Source of the DNA: Arthrobacter sp. AZCC_0090
GTDB taxonomy: Bacteria; Actinomycetota; Actinomycetes; Actinomycetales; Micrococcaceae
DNA: 64,000 nucleotides
Direction of reading: 5' to 3'
Assembly: GCF_014207375.1 (NCBI RefSeq)
Contig: NZ_JACHEE010000007.1
Coordinates: 176,665-240,664, forward strand
Shown: piece by piece, positions 33,479 to 42,870 of the stretch
How the letters are laid out: every line of letters starts with the position of its first letter
How positions within the stretch are numbered: the stretch's first letter is position 1
Program-made: the position numbers and the translations under genes
Notes under the pieces: generated by a model
The model's database searches: none
What the model saw: the letters and a program-made list of their open reading frames with translations, nothing else
What the model was told of the DNA's origin: nothing

Positions 33479-33763
33479 TTACTGCGTCCCGGCGTGTGCC
33501 GCGGTGTGTTCGTCGTACTCGTGGGCGTTCGCTGTTGCCCTGCTGGGTCAGCTCCACGAACATCCAGATGCTCTTGGCCTTCATGACGAGCACCACCGCG
33601 TGCTCGTCATACGGGTTGTAGTGGCGGTGGACCGAGTCGGTGTGCATGAACGCCAGATCGCCCTTCTTAGTCGTAGCGCTTATCGTCGTGGATCTCGCGC
33701 ATGTCGCCGACAGCCACGTTCGGCGTGCGGCTGTTGACCGCAATGATCCGCTCGGGTCTCAGC
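33479..33763 (-). pseudogene. Remnant of a cupin-domain protein, frameshifted and 5'-truncated
   Basis: Three minus-strand pieces read on in different frames: [20 protein letters not shown], then DMREIHDDKRYD; KGDLAFMHTDSVHRHYNPYD, then EHAVVLVMKAKSIWMFVEL; and NAHEYDEHTAAHAGTQ before a TAA. The middle piece is the second half of a cupin barrel with a metal-type His in VHRHYN. The 5' part is missing, cut at the end of the luciferase-like gene. It is not a copy of the bicupin at 15123, to which it is only distantly similar. Confidence 0.6.
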
Positions 33764-34760
33764 TCTTCAACAGGGATTCCGAGGCATCCACGGCCTCCGC
33801 CACAAGCTCGACGGACCGCAGCCGCTGCTCCGTGCCGGTGCTTTGGTGGGCGACAATCAGTTCGTCGGCATCAGCGTGGCGGGCGAACTCATCGAGATAA
33901 TCGCGCACCATCTCCGGCGTGCCCACCGCCGAGTACTTCACCATTTGCGCGATGTGCTGGCCCTGCGGCGAGTCGAGGATGAGGTCCGCTTCGGCGTCGG
34001 TGAATTCGCGTCCGCCGCCCAGGAAGCGGGAGACGCGGTCCCGCTTGACCTCAAGGAAGAGCCGTTGGGCTTCGGCCGCCGAATCTGCGGCCACGACGTT
34101 CACTCCGGCGATCACGTACGGCTCCTGCAGTTGCTCGGACGGCTTGAACTCGCGGCGGTAGACGGCGACGGCGTCCTGCAGCGCGTTGGGCGCGAAGTGC
34201 GAGGCGAAGGCGTAGGGCAGGCCGAGCTGCGCCGCCAGATGCGCCCCGAACAGGGAGGAACCGAGGATGTACAAGGGTACGTTGGTGCCCTTGCCGGGCG
34301 TCGCTTCGACGCCCTGGATCCGCGTGGGTCCGGTGAGGTAGCCCTGCAGCTCCAATACGTCCTGCGGGAAGGTGTCCGCCGCCATCGGATCGCGACGGAG
34401 CGCACGCATGGTGTTCTGGTCGCTCCCGGGCGCCCGTCCAAGGCCGAGGTCGATGCGGCCCGGGTGCAGCGTCTCGAGGGTGCCGAACTGCTCCGCGATG
34501 GTGAGCGGCGAGTGGTTGGGCAGCATGACGCCGCCGGCACCGAGCCGGATGGTGCTCGTGTTGGCGGCGATGTGGGCGATCAGCACGCTCGTGGCCGAGG
34601 ACGCGATCGAGCCCATGTTGTGGTGCTCGGCGTACCAAATCCGGCGGTAGCCAAGCCGCTCGGCCAGTTGCGCCATGGCGACGCTCCCGGCGAAACTCTC
34701 CGCCGCCGTCTGGCCTTTGCCAATAATTGCCAGGTCGAGGATGGAGAGGGGAACAGTCAC
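33759..34760 (-). CDS. LLM-class flavin-dependent oxidoreductase (luciferase family)
   Basis: The 333-residue product follows the bacterial luciferase-like family: [77 protein letters not shown] and FASHFAP. These phrases are characteristic of the alkanal monooxygenase-like subgroup that uses FMNH2. The GTG start at 34760 is supported by GAAAGG upstream and by the position of the first strand. Substrate unknown; an NTF2-like gene follows upstream on the same strand. Confidence 0.88.
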   Translation of the reverse strand: MTVPLSILDLAIIGKGQTAAESFAGSVAMAQLAERLGYRRIWYAEHHNMGSIASSATSVLIAHIAANTSTIRLGAGGVMLPNHSPLTIAEQFGTLETLHPGRIDLGLGRAPGSDQNTMRALRRDPMAADTFPQDVLELQGYLTGPTRIQGVEATPGKGTNVPLYILGSSLFGAHLAAQLGLPYAFASHFAPNALQDAVAVYRREFKPSEQLQEPYVIAGVNVVAADSAAEAQRLFLEVKRDRVSRFLGGGREFTDAEADLILDSPQGQHIAQMVKYSAVGTPEMVRDYLDEFARHADADELIVAHQSTGTEQRLRSVELVAEAVDASESLLKS

Positions 34761-34872
34761 GTTGGTGCCGGCCTTTCGAAGGTGGTTTCGTTCAAGGGGC
34801 CGGTTTCCCGGCCACTCTTTCGACAACGACGGCGGCGGCCGGGTTATTTCTCTTGCTTGCGTGGGTTCCGTC

Positions 34873-35301
34873 TCAGCTCGAGAAGATTCCTTTACCGGTC
34901 TCCATATCGATGGGCAGGGAAGAGTGCTCGTGGGAGATCTTCCAGGTGTCGTCCTTCTTCTCAAGGCAAATGGTGAAGCGGTTGGTCATCGCCCGCAGCC
35001 GTTCGCCTTCCGCCGAGATTCCGGCGAAGGTCACGGCTGCATGCCCGAAAGCCACGTCCTCCCCCGCGACGGACTGGACATCATTGAATTCGACCTTAAC
35101 GCGCTCCTCGCCAAGGGAGGAGAACCATTCGCCTGCCATCGACCGCCAAGCCTCGATTCCGGTGTATTGCCATTGTCCCCAGGAATCGTAGATGTGGACG
35201 TTGTCGTCGTAGAGCGCCGTGAACGCGTCGACGTCCTTCGCGTGGACCGCGGCGGCGTAGGAGTCCAGTGCCTGTGTAACCGGGGTTTGCTCGTTGCTCA
35301 C
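34873..35301 (-). CDS. SnoaL/NTF2-like protein (DUF4440 type)
   Basis: A 142-residue protein of the cone-shaped NTF2-like fold: [53 protein letters not shown] and [11 protein letters not shown]. Members act as small isomerases, hydrolases or binding partners. GTG 35301 follows AGGAG. It lies directly upstream of the luciferase-like gene (112-base gap) and may be co-transcribed with it. Confidence 0.82.
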   Translation of the reverse strand: MSNEQTPVTQALDSYAAAVHAKDVDAFTALYDDNVHIYDSWGQWQYTGIEAWRSMAGEWFSSLGEERVKVEFNDVQSVAGEDVAFGHAAVTFAGISAEGERLRAMTNRFTICLEKKDDTWKISHEHSSLPIDMETGKGIFSS

Positions 35302-35488
35302 GAAAAATCTCCTCTGGTATGGGCGTTGTGTGGGAAGCCTACACCGAGCTCGAGTGTGACTTCTCGGGACCTCGAATGAAGCCGGATTAACCCCTGTATC
35401 CCAGCGTTTCAAATCGTTTTGACCGGTACTGGGCCCTGCCGGATAGTTGCTGCAACGCACACCATCCATCACTTTCGAAAGGGATTCC

Positions 35489-36469
35489 ATGGCTATTTCA
35501 CGCCTCAAAACAGGCACCGCGTTGGCACTCGCCGTCACCACGACTCTCGGCCTCGCCGCGTGCTCAGACCCGGGCGCCTCGGCCGCGTCAGCGCCGTCGT
35601 CGTCCGCTGGCTCTTCCGCTTCTAAGACCTTCAACTTGTCCCCGGAGCAGAACCGTTTCCCGGCGAAGGTTTCGCCCGGAGCTGCCGCGCTGGTGCCTGA
35701 ATCCGTCAAGGCGGACGGCAAGCTGACCGTCGCAGTGAGCCCCTTCGCGGCGCCGCTGGCTGTCTACGCCACGGACAACAAGACGCCGGTGGGCAACGAG
35801 GTGGACATCGCCGTCGCGCTGGCCGAATCGCTGGGACTCAAGCCGGACATTGTTCCGACGGCGTGGTCCGACTGGCCGTTGGGCGTGGAATCGGGCAAGT
35901 ACGAGGCCGTCATCTCGAACGTGACCGTGACGGAAGAGCGCAAGCTCAAGTTCGATTTCGCCAGCTACCGCGAGGACAAACTGGGCTTCTACGCCAAGAG
36001 CGGCAGTTCCATCACGAAGGTGGACTCGGCGCCGGATGTGGCGGGCAAGCGGATCATTGTGGGCTCGGGCACCAACCAGGAAGCCATCCTGTTGCGCTGG
36101 GACGCCGAGAACAAGAAGAACGGCTTGAAGCCGGTCGAGCTCCAGTATTACGACGACGACTCTGCGTCCACACTCGCGCTGCAGTCGGGCCGTGCGGACC
36201 TGACGTTCGGTCCGAACGCGACCGCGTCCTACAAGTCGCAGACCGATGGCAAGACAAAGAACGTGGGCCTGGTGGACGGCGGGTGGCCGCTCAAAGCGAG
36301 CATCGCGGTGACCACCAAGAAGGGCAACGGCTTCGCGGCGGCAGCCCAGGCAGGCCTGAACTCGCTCATCAAGGACGGCACCTACGGCAAGATCCTGGAC
36401 CGCTGGGGACTCTCGGCGGAAGCCATTCAGAAGTCGGAACTGAACCCGCCGGGCCTTCCGAAGAGTTAG
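35489..36469 (+). CDS. Amino-acid-type ABC substrate-binding lipoprotein, orphan
   Basis: A 326-residue lipoprotein: signal peptide with lipobox LAAC (Cys25), then SBP_bac_3 domain words GNEVDIAVALAESLGLKPDI, YEAVISNVTVTEERKLKFDF and GSGTNQEAILL. It is strongly similar to the binding protein at 48887 (both have LAACSDPGAS and YGK-LDRWGLS-EA), but no permease or ATPase gene is adjacent. It may deliver a ligand to the ABC complex encoded at 49886-51741. The ATG has a GAAAGGG ribosome site. Confidence 0.88.
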   Translation: MAISRLKTGTALALAVTTTLGLAACSDPGASAASAPSSSAGSSASKTFNLSPEQNRFPAKVSPGAAALVPESVKADGKLTVAVSPFAAPLAVYATDNKTPVGNEVDIAVALAESLGLKPDIVPTAWSDWPLGVESGKYEAVISNVTVTEERKLKFDFASYREDKLGFYAKSGSSITKVDSAPDVAGKRIIVGSGTNQEAILLRWDAENKKNGLKPVELQYYDDDSASTLALQSGRADLTFGPNATASYKSQTDGKTKNVGLVDGGWPLKASIAVTTKKGNGFAAAAQAGLNSLIKDGTYGKILDRWGLSAEAIQKSELNPPGLPKS

Positions 36470-36528
36470 GGTTCGCTTCGGGGGTAGCTTACGAATAGCC
36501 GCGACCCCTCACAGCGAAAGGGAATTCC

Positions 36529-37479
36529 ATGGTCCAGCGCCTTGCCATCCTTGATGACTACCAAGCGGTCGCCTACGACTATGCGCCGTGGGCCGAGCTC
36601 GCCGACGACGGCGTCGAGGTCTCCGTTTTCACGGAGCCTTTGGCTGACCCGGTGGCCGCCCTCCGCGACTTCGACATCGTCATGGCCATGCGGGAACGGA
36701 CCGCTTTCGACGCCGAGCTCGTCCGGCAACTGCCGAAGCTGAAGCTCCTGGTCACCACCGGGATGGCCAACGCAGCCATCGACCTGCGCGCGGCCGAGGA
36801 GCAGGGCATCACCGTCTGCGGGACGGGCGGCTCACCCGCCGCGGCGCCCGAGCTGACGTGGGCCTTGCTCCTGGCTTTCGCACGCAAGGTGCCGTTCGAG
36901 GACCGTCGGCTGCGCGCCGGAAATTGGCAGAGCACGGTGGGTTTCGAGCTGTCCGGAAAGACCCTCGGGGTGCTGGGTCTGGGAAAGATCGGGAGCAAGA
37001 TCGCCGGCTACGCCAAGGCCTTCGGCATGGAGGTGATTGCTTGGAGTCCGAACCTCACGGATGCTACTGCCGCCGCCGTAGGCGCCCGGAAAGTGAGCAA
37101 GGACGCGCTCTTCCGGGAGGCCGACGTCGTCAGCGTCCACGTGCGGTTATCGGAACGGTCCCGGGGACTCGTCGGGGAGGACGAATTGCGGCTCCTCGGC
37201 CCTGAAGGCGTCCTGGTGAACACAGCACGTGGGCCAATCGTGGACGAAGTGGCGCTCCTCCGCGGTCTCAACGAGGGGTGGCTCGGCGGCGCGGCCCTGG
37301 ACGTGTACGACGTCGAGCCCCTCCCGACGGACCACCCCCTGCTCACGGCGCCGCGAACCGTGCTGACCCCGCACTTGGGTTACGTCACGTCGCAAAGCTA
37401 CGACCGCTTCTACGGCGAGGCGTTCGAGGACATCCGCGGGTGGGTGCGGGGGGCTCCGTTGCGGGTGCTCAGTTCTTGA
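36529..37479 (+). CDS. D-2-hydroxyacid dehydrogenase family protein
   Basis: A 316-residue NAD-dependent dehydrogenase. The NAD site is LGVLGLGKIGSKIAGYAKAFG; catalytic residues occur in VLVNTARGPIVDEVAL (Arg) and the Glu and His in DVYDVEPLP and LTPHLGYVT. These match the 2-hydroxyacid dehydrogenase (SerA/GhrB-like) family. GAAAGGGA precedes the ATG. It lies 60 bases after the orphan binding-protein gene on the same strand. Substrate not assignable. Confidence 0.9.
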   Translation: MVQRLAILDDYQAVAYDYAPWAELADDGVEVSVFTEPLADPVAALRDFDIVMAMRERTAFDAELVRQLPKLKLLVTTGMANAAIDLRAAEEQGITVCGTGGSPAAAPELTWALLLAFARKVPFEDRRLRAGNWQSTVGFELSGKTLGVLGLGKIGSKIAGYAKAFGMEVIAWSPNLTDATAAAVGARKVSKDALFREADVVSVHVRLSERSRGLVGEDELRLLGPEGVLVNTARGPIVDEVALLRGLNEGWLGGAALDVYDVEPLPTDHPLLTAPRTVLTPHLGYVTSQSYDRFYGEAFEDIRGWVRGAPLRVLSS

Positions 37480-37482
37480 CGC

Positions 37483-37935
37483 ATGGGGTTGAATGGTCCA
37501 GTGCCTGCCGAATTCTCGCTCCGTCCTGCCCTGCCCACCGATGCCGGCTGGATCGCGGAACTGCGCGCCGTCGTCATGGGACCCGACTTGGAACGGCTTG
37601 GACGTTGGGATCCAATCCGGGTCCGGGAGCGTTTCTTGAGTGCGTTCCAGCCGGATCACGCCTTCGTCATTGCCGTTGAGGGGCAAGCTGTCGGTGTCAT
37701 CGCTGTCCGCCCGGAACCCGATGCGCTGTGGATCGAGCACTTTTACATCGCTCCTGGATTCCAGGGGCTCGGACTTGGGAGCGGCGCGCTTCAGCGGGTC
37801 ATGGGCGAGTCCAAGGACCACCGACCGTTCCGGCTCAACGTGCTCCAAGGCAGCCCGGCCCGACGCCTCTACGAACGCCACGGCTTCGTCCTGGAGACGG
37901 AGGATCCGGTGGACGTGTTCATGGTCGCAGGGTGA
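37483..37935 (+). CDS. GNAT-family N-acetyltransferase
   Basis: A 150-residue acetyltransferase with the GNAT core: FSLRPALPTDAGWIAELR at the start, LWIEHFYIAPGFQGLGLGSG (acetyl-CoA loop) and SPARRLYERHGFVLE at the end. It starts 4 bases after the dehydrogenase stop; GTG 37501 is an alternative start. A fragment with a related ending is present at 44003-44116. Confidence 0.88.
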   Translation: MGLNGPVPAEFSLRPALPTDAGWIAELRAVVMGPDLERLGRWDPIRVRERFLSAFQPDHAFVIAVEGQAVGVIAVRPEPDALWIEHFYIAPGFQGLGLGSGALQRVMGESKDHRPFRLNVLQGSPARRLYERHGFVLETEDPVDVFMVAG

Positions 37936-38025
37936 TCTGTAGCGAATTCGGTCGTTACTGAAACGATCGCTGCGCAATGGACACATCATGGATGGCCGCC
38001 TCAACGCCGAGCCTGTCGTGCACTG

Positions 38026-38577
38026 TTAACCGACCCGTACCCCACTCAGTGACATCGCGGCGCTCCGGACGCGATCCAAGCGGGCGCTGAAGCCTGTTGG
38101 CACCTGATCGGGCAATTCGTCCATTGGGAACCATCGGACGTCATCGCTTTCGTCACTCACGGCGATCTCGACACTGGGGTCGACGGTTGCTGCGAACCCC
38201 ACATCCCAATGGGCCGAACATGAGAATCCTGCATGCAGATCGTGCCGGTCAAGATCCACGATCGCGGGAGAAAGCAGAACAAGGTTGCCAATTCCGGACT
38301 CCTCGCTCGCCTCCCTCTGTGCGGCTTCCGCCACCGATGCGTCCTTCGACTCGACGTGACCGCCGAACTGCACCCAGAACTGCCCCTTGCGATGGAAACA
38401 CAGGAGAACATGATCGAATGCAGGCGAAAACACGAAGCAGGACCCGGTGACATGTTCCAGACCGCCATCTCGACGCAACGCGGCGTCCCCCGCCAAGTTC
38501 AGGAACTGCAGATACGCGTCTCGCGAACCGGATTCGGGAAGTTCTCTGAGGCTGGTGAGCAGATTGGCAAGAGGCAT
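38026..38577 (-). CDS. NUDIX hydrolase
   Basis: A protein of 183 residues with a NUDIX box, GHVESKDASVAEAAQREASE plus ESGI; the first Glu position is Asp, the REASEES core is intact. NUDIX enzymes hydrolyse nucleoside diphosphates linked to other groups. I prefer ATG 38577; an upstream GTG at 38595 would add six residues but has no ribosome site. It is monocistronic, between the GNAT gene and the scar zone. Confidence 0.82.
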   Translation of the reverse strand: MPLANLLTSLRELPESGSRDAYLQFLNLAGDAALRRDGGLEHVTGSCFVFSPAFDHVLLCFHRKGQFWVQFGGHVESKDASVAEAAQREASEESGIGNLVLLSPAIVDLDRHDLHAGFSCSAHWDVGFAATVDPSVEIAVSDESDDVRWFPMDELPDQVPTGFSARLDRVRSAAMSLSGVRVG

Positions 38578-38630
38578 CCTGCCATCTTGCCGCACAGGGC
38601 AACGAACAATTCAATGCCACGACGAAGGGG

Positions 38631-38674
38631 GTGAATCGCAGCGATAATTGTCGCCCTTGGTGCCCGTTAGCCGA
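38631..38674 (+). repeat. Dispersed repeat, copy 1
   Basis: The block starts GTGAATCGCAGCGATAA and ends CCCTTGGTGCCCGTTAGCCG. Copy 2 at 43323-43390 has the same two blocks, each with one mismatch, but carries 24 more bases between them. It marks the left side of the degraded 38.6-44.1 kb zone. The 38596-38835 gap holds no gene. Confidence 0.55.
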
Positions 38675-38835
38675 TCCTTCACCGGGCAGCTCAGTTGGAA
38701 CGCGGACCGAAGGCTATGGCATCCAGATCATGGGCAATTACGGTGGCTCCATGAGGGACAGGATGCTGCCGATCATATGCGGGACGACAGAGTTCAACGA
38801 CGCCCTCGACCACTACGAGACGGAAGGCTGGCGCC

Positions 38836-39232
38836 GTGCGGAAACTAATCTACGGCATGAATCTGACCCTGGACGGCTACATCGCCGCGGCTGGCGACGA
38901 CATCGGCTGGAGCGGGCCGAGCGACGACCAGCAGCCCAAAGCCACCCGGGGGGATCGAGTTCGCGCGGAACTGGCGGGACACGCCGAAGGCGGTGTTCTC
39001 CTCGACGATCGACAAGGTCGACTGGAACACCCGCCTGGCCACCGGCGACGCGATCGCCGAGATCACCCGGCTCAAGGCCGAGGACGCGGCGGCCCGTTGA
39101 GCGTCGGCGGCGCAACGCTCGCCGGGGCTGCCATGCGGGCCGGGCTGATCGACGAATACGCGCTAGCCACCTATCCGGTCCTGGTGGGCGGCGGCACTCC
39201 GTTCATCACCTCGCTGGACAGCTGGGTGAACC
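38836..39232 (+). pseudogene. Dihydrofolate reductase-family (RibD-like) gene, frameshifted and truncated
   Basis: Three frames together spell a RibD C-terminal-like protein: VRKLIYGMNLTLDGYIAAAG (from GTG 38836), then GIEFARNWRDTPKAVFSSTI, DKVDWNTRLATGDAIAEITR and a TGA, then LSVGGATLAGAAMRAGLIDE, YALATYPVLVGGGTPF, DSWVNL. The C-terminal end is missing where another remnant begins. An intact relative is encoded at 55181. Confidence 0.7.
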
Positions 39233-39436
39233 TTCCTCCGCGGGGTCGGGGAAGTACTCCCCCACCAACGGCCCCACGTCGCCCACCGACACATCGAACT
39301 CCGCGAACAGCAAACGCGCCAACTCCAATTCGGACTCCCAGATGACCAGATCCCGCTCCGAAGTGTGGCGCCGATGATGGTCCCTTGAACGACACCGAAT
39401 TGTGCGACCCACGAGAGAAAACCGGCCTATCCGCAC
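39206..39436 (-). pseudogene. Possible fragment of a TnsA-like transposon endonuclease
   Basis: The minus-strand reading HTSERDLVIWESELELARLL, FAEFDVSVGDVGP resembles the ESxLELARLLLADFD part of TnsA-like endonucleases that accompany actinobacterial transposons. The N-terminal and C-terminal parts do not continue sensibly, and the end runs into the RibD-like remnant. The assignment rests on one short motif. The bases from 39437 to 39683 hold no recognisable gene. Confidence 0.3.
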
Positions 39437-39683
39437 ACTAGCTCCGCCTCCGCGAGCAGCCCCACAAAGTGATCCATTTCAATGACGTGGTGCACGCTGA
39501 AGCACCAGCAGGCAGCTCTGCCCGCAAGCCGAACCCTTATCGAACGTCCAACTGAACTCCGAGTGCTGTCCGGGTCGCGACGATATCGCCATGATCGTCT
39601 CACTGAATGTGTCTCGTCAAAATCGTTGATCCATGCTCTGATGAATAGCAAGGAGTACTGGGATTTCGCACAAGGGAGCGGCC

Positions 39684-40133
39684 GTGAGCAGCAATCTCGA
39701 ACCGTTGACACCACCTCGTGGAGCTACGCGTACGACACTGATCATTCTCTGTGGCGTTACCGCGGCGCTGTGCTGGTGGATCGGGATGGTTGGAGTGGCG
39801 AGCACTGGAGGCGGCGCTCAAGTCTTCCTGGCCATCCCCGTCCTTGCAACCATCGGAGCGGTCTTGGTTGCTCTTCGACGGGGGCATCAGAAGGCCAACC
39901 ATGTTAACCAGCCGCACAGCCAAAAGGCTCGCGGCGCTCTGACTGCGGAACGCAGATCCTTGGTTGTTCTTTGCGGATTTACTGTCGCACTGTTCTGGTG
40001 GATCGGGATAGTCGGAGTGGTGACTACCGGAGGCGGCGCTCAGGGCTTCCTGGCCATCCCCGTCTTTGCAACATTCGGAACGGTCCTAGCCGCCCGAGCT
40101 AAAGCCCGAGCTCCAGGTAAGACCGCCTCATAG
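39684..40133 (+). CDS. Small membrane protein made of an internal tandem duplication
   Basis: A 149-residue protein of two near-copies: RTTLIILCGVTAALCWWIGM, VGVASTGGGAQVFLAIPVLA and RRSLVVLCGFTVALFWWIGI, VGVVTTGGGAQGFLAIPVFA, offset by about 74 residues. Each copy gives two hydrophobic helices, so four in total. The duplication is still visible in the DNA, so it is fairly recent. GTG 39684 follows GGGAGCGG. I do not recognise a function. Confidence 0.7.
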   Translation: MSSNLEPLTPPRGATRTTLIILCGVTAALCWWIGMVGVASTGGGAQVFLAIPVLATIGAVLVALRRGHQKANHVNQPHSQKARGALTAERRSLVVLCGFTVALFWWIGIVGVVTTGGGAQGFLAIPVFATFGTVLAARAKARAPGKTAS

Positions 40134-40479
40134 AGCGCGTCGACCAACCTTCGTCAGTTGGAACGCCCTGCAAGCCCAATTGAGGAACGTTTAACGCGCC
40201 ACCGTGGGGGTCGCATCAACCTGGAGGCTTGTGTCTAGGCGAACGAGCAGGGCGTGCTGCCACGTCCGCATGAGCGCAATGCCCGGACCAAAGGGAAACC
40301 CGGATCTGCACAGTACGTGCGCTCCCCGCTGTGCTCGCGACCGGGCGGGACTTGCTTCTCTTCTCCATTCGCCGCTATGACAAGCAGTTCTTGGATGAGG
40401 AGAAACCGGCAGGGCCGAGTGGGACTGCCGGGGGTGGCAGCTGTAGAGGACGTCTCGATGCTGTGTCTCGGTGTCCGTC
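40134..40479. other. No recognisable gene
   Basis: This stretch between the duplicated membrane protein gene and the small minus-strand gene shows overlapping open frames without a ribosome site or family-like sequence. No hairpin or repeat stands out. Confidence 0.4.
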
Positions 40480-40788
40480 CTATGCAACCTCAGTAGGGTA
40501 GGCATCCGCGGCCTTCCGGCCAATGATCGAACCACTTACTTCAATGACACCTCTGTCAGTCTTCAAGAAGACGACAGTTTGGCCGCGGCCGAGAGGGCCT
40601 AGAACCCAGGGCGCTGCAACTGGAGTCCTCAGACCTCCTGTCAGCGGCGTGACGTTATGGAAGGTCAAAGGGCTCCGCACGACAGAACCTGTGAAGGCAG
40701 TTCTGGGCTGAAAGACCAGAGATCCGTTCTCTTTCTTGGCATATTTCCCGCCATCCATACGGCGTCGGGGGTTGCTTCCCGTGGCCAC
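40480..40788 (-). CDS. Hypothetical protein
   Basis: A 102-residue protein: a basic start (MATGSNPRRRMDGGKYAKKE), then a beta-rich body (RTAFTGSVVRSPLTFHNVTP, APWVLGPLGRGQTVVFLKTD, RGVIEVSGSIIG). The GTG start at 40788 has AGGAGG at ideal spacing, which is the main reason to believe it is a real gene. There is no recognisable family. Confidence 0.55.
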   Translation of the reverse strand: MATGSNPRRRMDGGKYAKKENGSLVFQPRTAFTGSVVRSPLTFHNVTPLTGGLRTPVAAPWVLGPLGRGQTVVFLKTDRGVIEVSGSIIGRKAADAYPTEVA

Positions 40789-41200
40789 AGCGACCCTCCT
40801 AACCTTCGCCGTCGGGGTCCATCTGACCGTAGTGTCCCAGATACAAGCATTTCCGCATACCCCAGGGAGACGCCCGGAACCTTCAAGTTGTCTTCAGGAA
40901 CATCTCCGCCGCCCGCCGACAACCCTGCGCGGACGAACCACCTCAGGCTTGGGACCAGTCGCCACACCCGCGCGCCTGGCATCCTGTTCCGTAGGCCGCC
41001 CGTTCAAACCGTCCCGTTAGACGTCCCCCAGCGGCCAGCCCGACACATTATGCCCTCCTGTGACTGTTAACTTGATTTGGCGGTTAGATCACAGCTAAAA
41101 ATGGCGGTTCTAGGCTTCCGTTTGCGGAACCTCCGCCGGACAGGCCCCCGACCCGGGCGGATGGCGCCGTCCTGCACCTCTGAGTGGGGCCGAAGGAGGC
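40789..41200. other. No recognisable gene
   Basis: About 410 bases between the hypothetical gene and the PEBP gene. Open frames occur on both strands but show no ribosome site and no family-like sequence. Confidence 0.4.
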
Positions 41201-41728
41201 CTACCTCTCGTACCAGCCCTCGAGAAAGGCGCGTCCAAGGGTGCCGTTGAACAGGTTGAACATCAGCAGCGCGGGCGTTGCCTCTGGGTCAATCTCGACC
41301 TTCTCGGCGGCGAGGGCGAGGACCGCAAAGATGTAGCGGTGTTTCCCGGTGCCCTCCGGCGGCCCGGCGCCGACGTAGCGCTTCATCCTGGCGTCGTTCG
41401 GGAGCTGAAAGGCGCCCGGCGGGAGCCCAGAGCCCGACTCGTCGCCTGCGCCTGCGGGCAGCTCGGTGACGTTGGCGGGAATGTTCACCACGGCCCAGTG
41501 CCAGAAACCGGTGACCGTGGGCGCTTCGGGGTCGCACATGGTGACCACGAAGCTCTGCGTCCCTGGGGGGAACCCGCTCCAGGAGAGCTGCGGGGAAACG
41601 TCCTCGCCGCCAGCGCCGAAGACACCGCTGACCTGCGGTATCGCCAGCTTCTCACCCTCCCGCAGGTCGCTGCTGGTCAGGGAGAACGAGGCCGCTGCGG
41701 GAAGGTTCTCGTAGGGGTTCCAAGTCAT
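41201..41728 (-). CDS. YbhB/YbcL-type PEBP family protein
   Basis: A 175-residue protein with the bacterial phosphatidylethanolamine-binding protein pattern: GEDVSPQLSWSGFPPGTQSF, TMCDPEAPTVTGFWHWAVVN and a late GTGKHRYIFAVLAL. The DPEAP and GxHRY stretches line the anion-binding pocket. Bacterial members are cytosolic and of unclear function. It is monocistronic; a fragmentary reading frame lies upstream. Confidence 0.88.
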   Translation of the reverse strand: MTWNPYENLPAAASFSLTSSDLREGEKLAIPQVSGVFGAGGEDVSPQLSWSGFPPGTQSFVVTMCDPEAPTVTGFWHWAVVNIPANVTELPAGAGDESGSGLPPGAFQLPNDARMKRYVGAGPPEGTGKHRYIFAVLALAAEKVEIDPEATPALLMFNLFNGTLGRAFLEGWYER

Positions 41729-41830
41729 CTGAATTCTCCTGTTCCCGAGATAATTGAGTTGATCAGCAGCCTCACATTTCTTCAGCTTGATGCGGCCGAA
41801 CCCGGATTGCGACCTCCCCCGGGCGCTGAC

Positions 41831-42052
41831 CTACAGGTCTTCTTCGCGGAGCACGTCGAGGTTGCGGAACGCGAGGTGGCCGTCGCAGATCCCGGCCAGG
41901 AATGCTGCGAAGTCTCCTATCTCGGGGCGGTTCGAGTTTTCCATGCCCTCATCGTAGGTGGAGAACTCGACCATGGGTAGGTACGTGTCTTCGGCATCCC
42001 GGTCCCTTCTGAGCCCACTCCCGGATTCAGCCCAAAGCAGCTTCGCCTCAAA
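41831..42052 (-). pseudogene. Short frame, possible remnant of a ligand-binding or monooxygenase-like protein
   Basis: Between TGA 42053-42055 and TAG 41831-41833 the minus strand reads AKLLWAESGSGLRRDRDAED, TYLPMVEFSTYDEGMENSNR, PEIGDFAAFLAGICDGHLAF, RNLDVLREEDL. The composition is protein-like and the ending resembles the last third of small dimeric alpha-beta barrel proteins, but no N-terminal part is present. ATG 41982 or 41943 could start a short peptide. Confidence 0.35.
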
Positions 42053-42495
42053 TCAGCGAAGACCAGACTGCAGCAGAACACCGGGGGCTGAAATCGACCG
42101 TTTTCGCTACAATCCCGCCGCTCCTCCTAATTGTCATTTTCCGAAGACGAGTGCACGGAATGTCCGAAGTCCTCTGCACAAGTCTCGGTGGCGCCGTGCG
42201 ATGCGGGGCTCCGAGGAGGATCGATACGGAATTTCACGCCAAGGGGCTATGCGGCGTCGCCTGCGCGCTACCGTGCCAGGTAGACGGTCGAGCGCGCTAC
42301 CGCGAAGAGTTCGACAAGTTCCACCGTCGTGTGCGTCCCTGCCCTGTGGACGGAGACTAGGTGTGGGTTAGCGCCGGGTTAGCTCGTGAGGCATCTTCCA
42401 GGCAAGGCCTGCGGGTGACATCAGTCCCACTTCAGCCACCATTGGCCAAATGTGGTCGCAGGGTCGAAGATGATCTAAGCGAAGGGAGCGGGCTC
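42053..42495. other. No convincing gene
   Basis: A 69-residue plus-strand frame (42151-42360) lacks a ribosome site and family resemblance. The last 100 bases form the leader of the VOC gene. Confidence 0.35.
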
Positions 42496-42870
42496 ATGAT
42501 CTTCGGTAGCCATGTGGTCGTGTACAGCGAGGACGCCACGGCCGACAGGGCTTTCTTCCACGAGATCCTCGGATTTTCATCGGTGGACGCGGGCCAGGGA
42601 TGGCTGATCTTCGAACTACCTCCGGCGGAAGCCGCCGTGCACCCCGCCGACGGCGACGTGGGCCACGAACTCTTCCTCATGTGTGACGACCTTCAGGCCG
42701 AAATACGAGAACTCGGAGCGAAGGGCGTCCAATGCTCGACGGTGCAAGAAGCGCGGTGGGGTTCGGTGACGAAGATTCGGCTCCCGGGCGGAGGCGAAGT
42801 CGGTCTCTACCAACCGAAACATCCGACGGCCCTGAATCTCACGTCACCATCACCCACTTCAAGCCGCTAA
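42496..42870 (+). CDS. VOC-superfamily (glyoxalase-like) protein
   Basis: The 124-residue protein has the paired beta-alpha-beta pattern of vicinal oxygen chelate proteins: MIFGSHVVVYSEDATADRAF, FHEILGFSSVDAGQGWLIFE, and in the second half LFLMCDDLQAEIRELGAKGV and LPGGGEVGLYQPKHP. Such proteins include glyoxalases, antibiotic-binding and extradiol-type enzymes. ATG 42496 follows GGGAG at good spacing. Confidence 0.8.
   Translation: MIFGSHVVVYSEDATADRAFFHEILGFSSVDAGQGWLIFELPPAEAAVHPADGDVGHELFLMCDDLQAEIRELGAKGVQCSTVQEARWGSVTKIRLPGGGEVGLYQPKHPTALNLTSPSPTSSR

Noticed and set aside
33843..34976. A 377-codon open frame on the plus strand
   Set aside because: It is antisense to the luciferase-like gene, whose family motifs are clear.
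42151..42360. A 69-codon plus-strand gene
   Set aside because: No ribosome site, start context or family resemblance.
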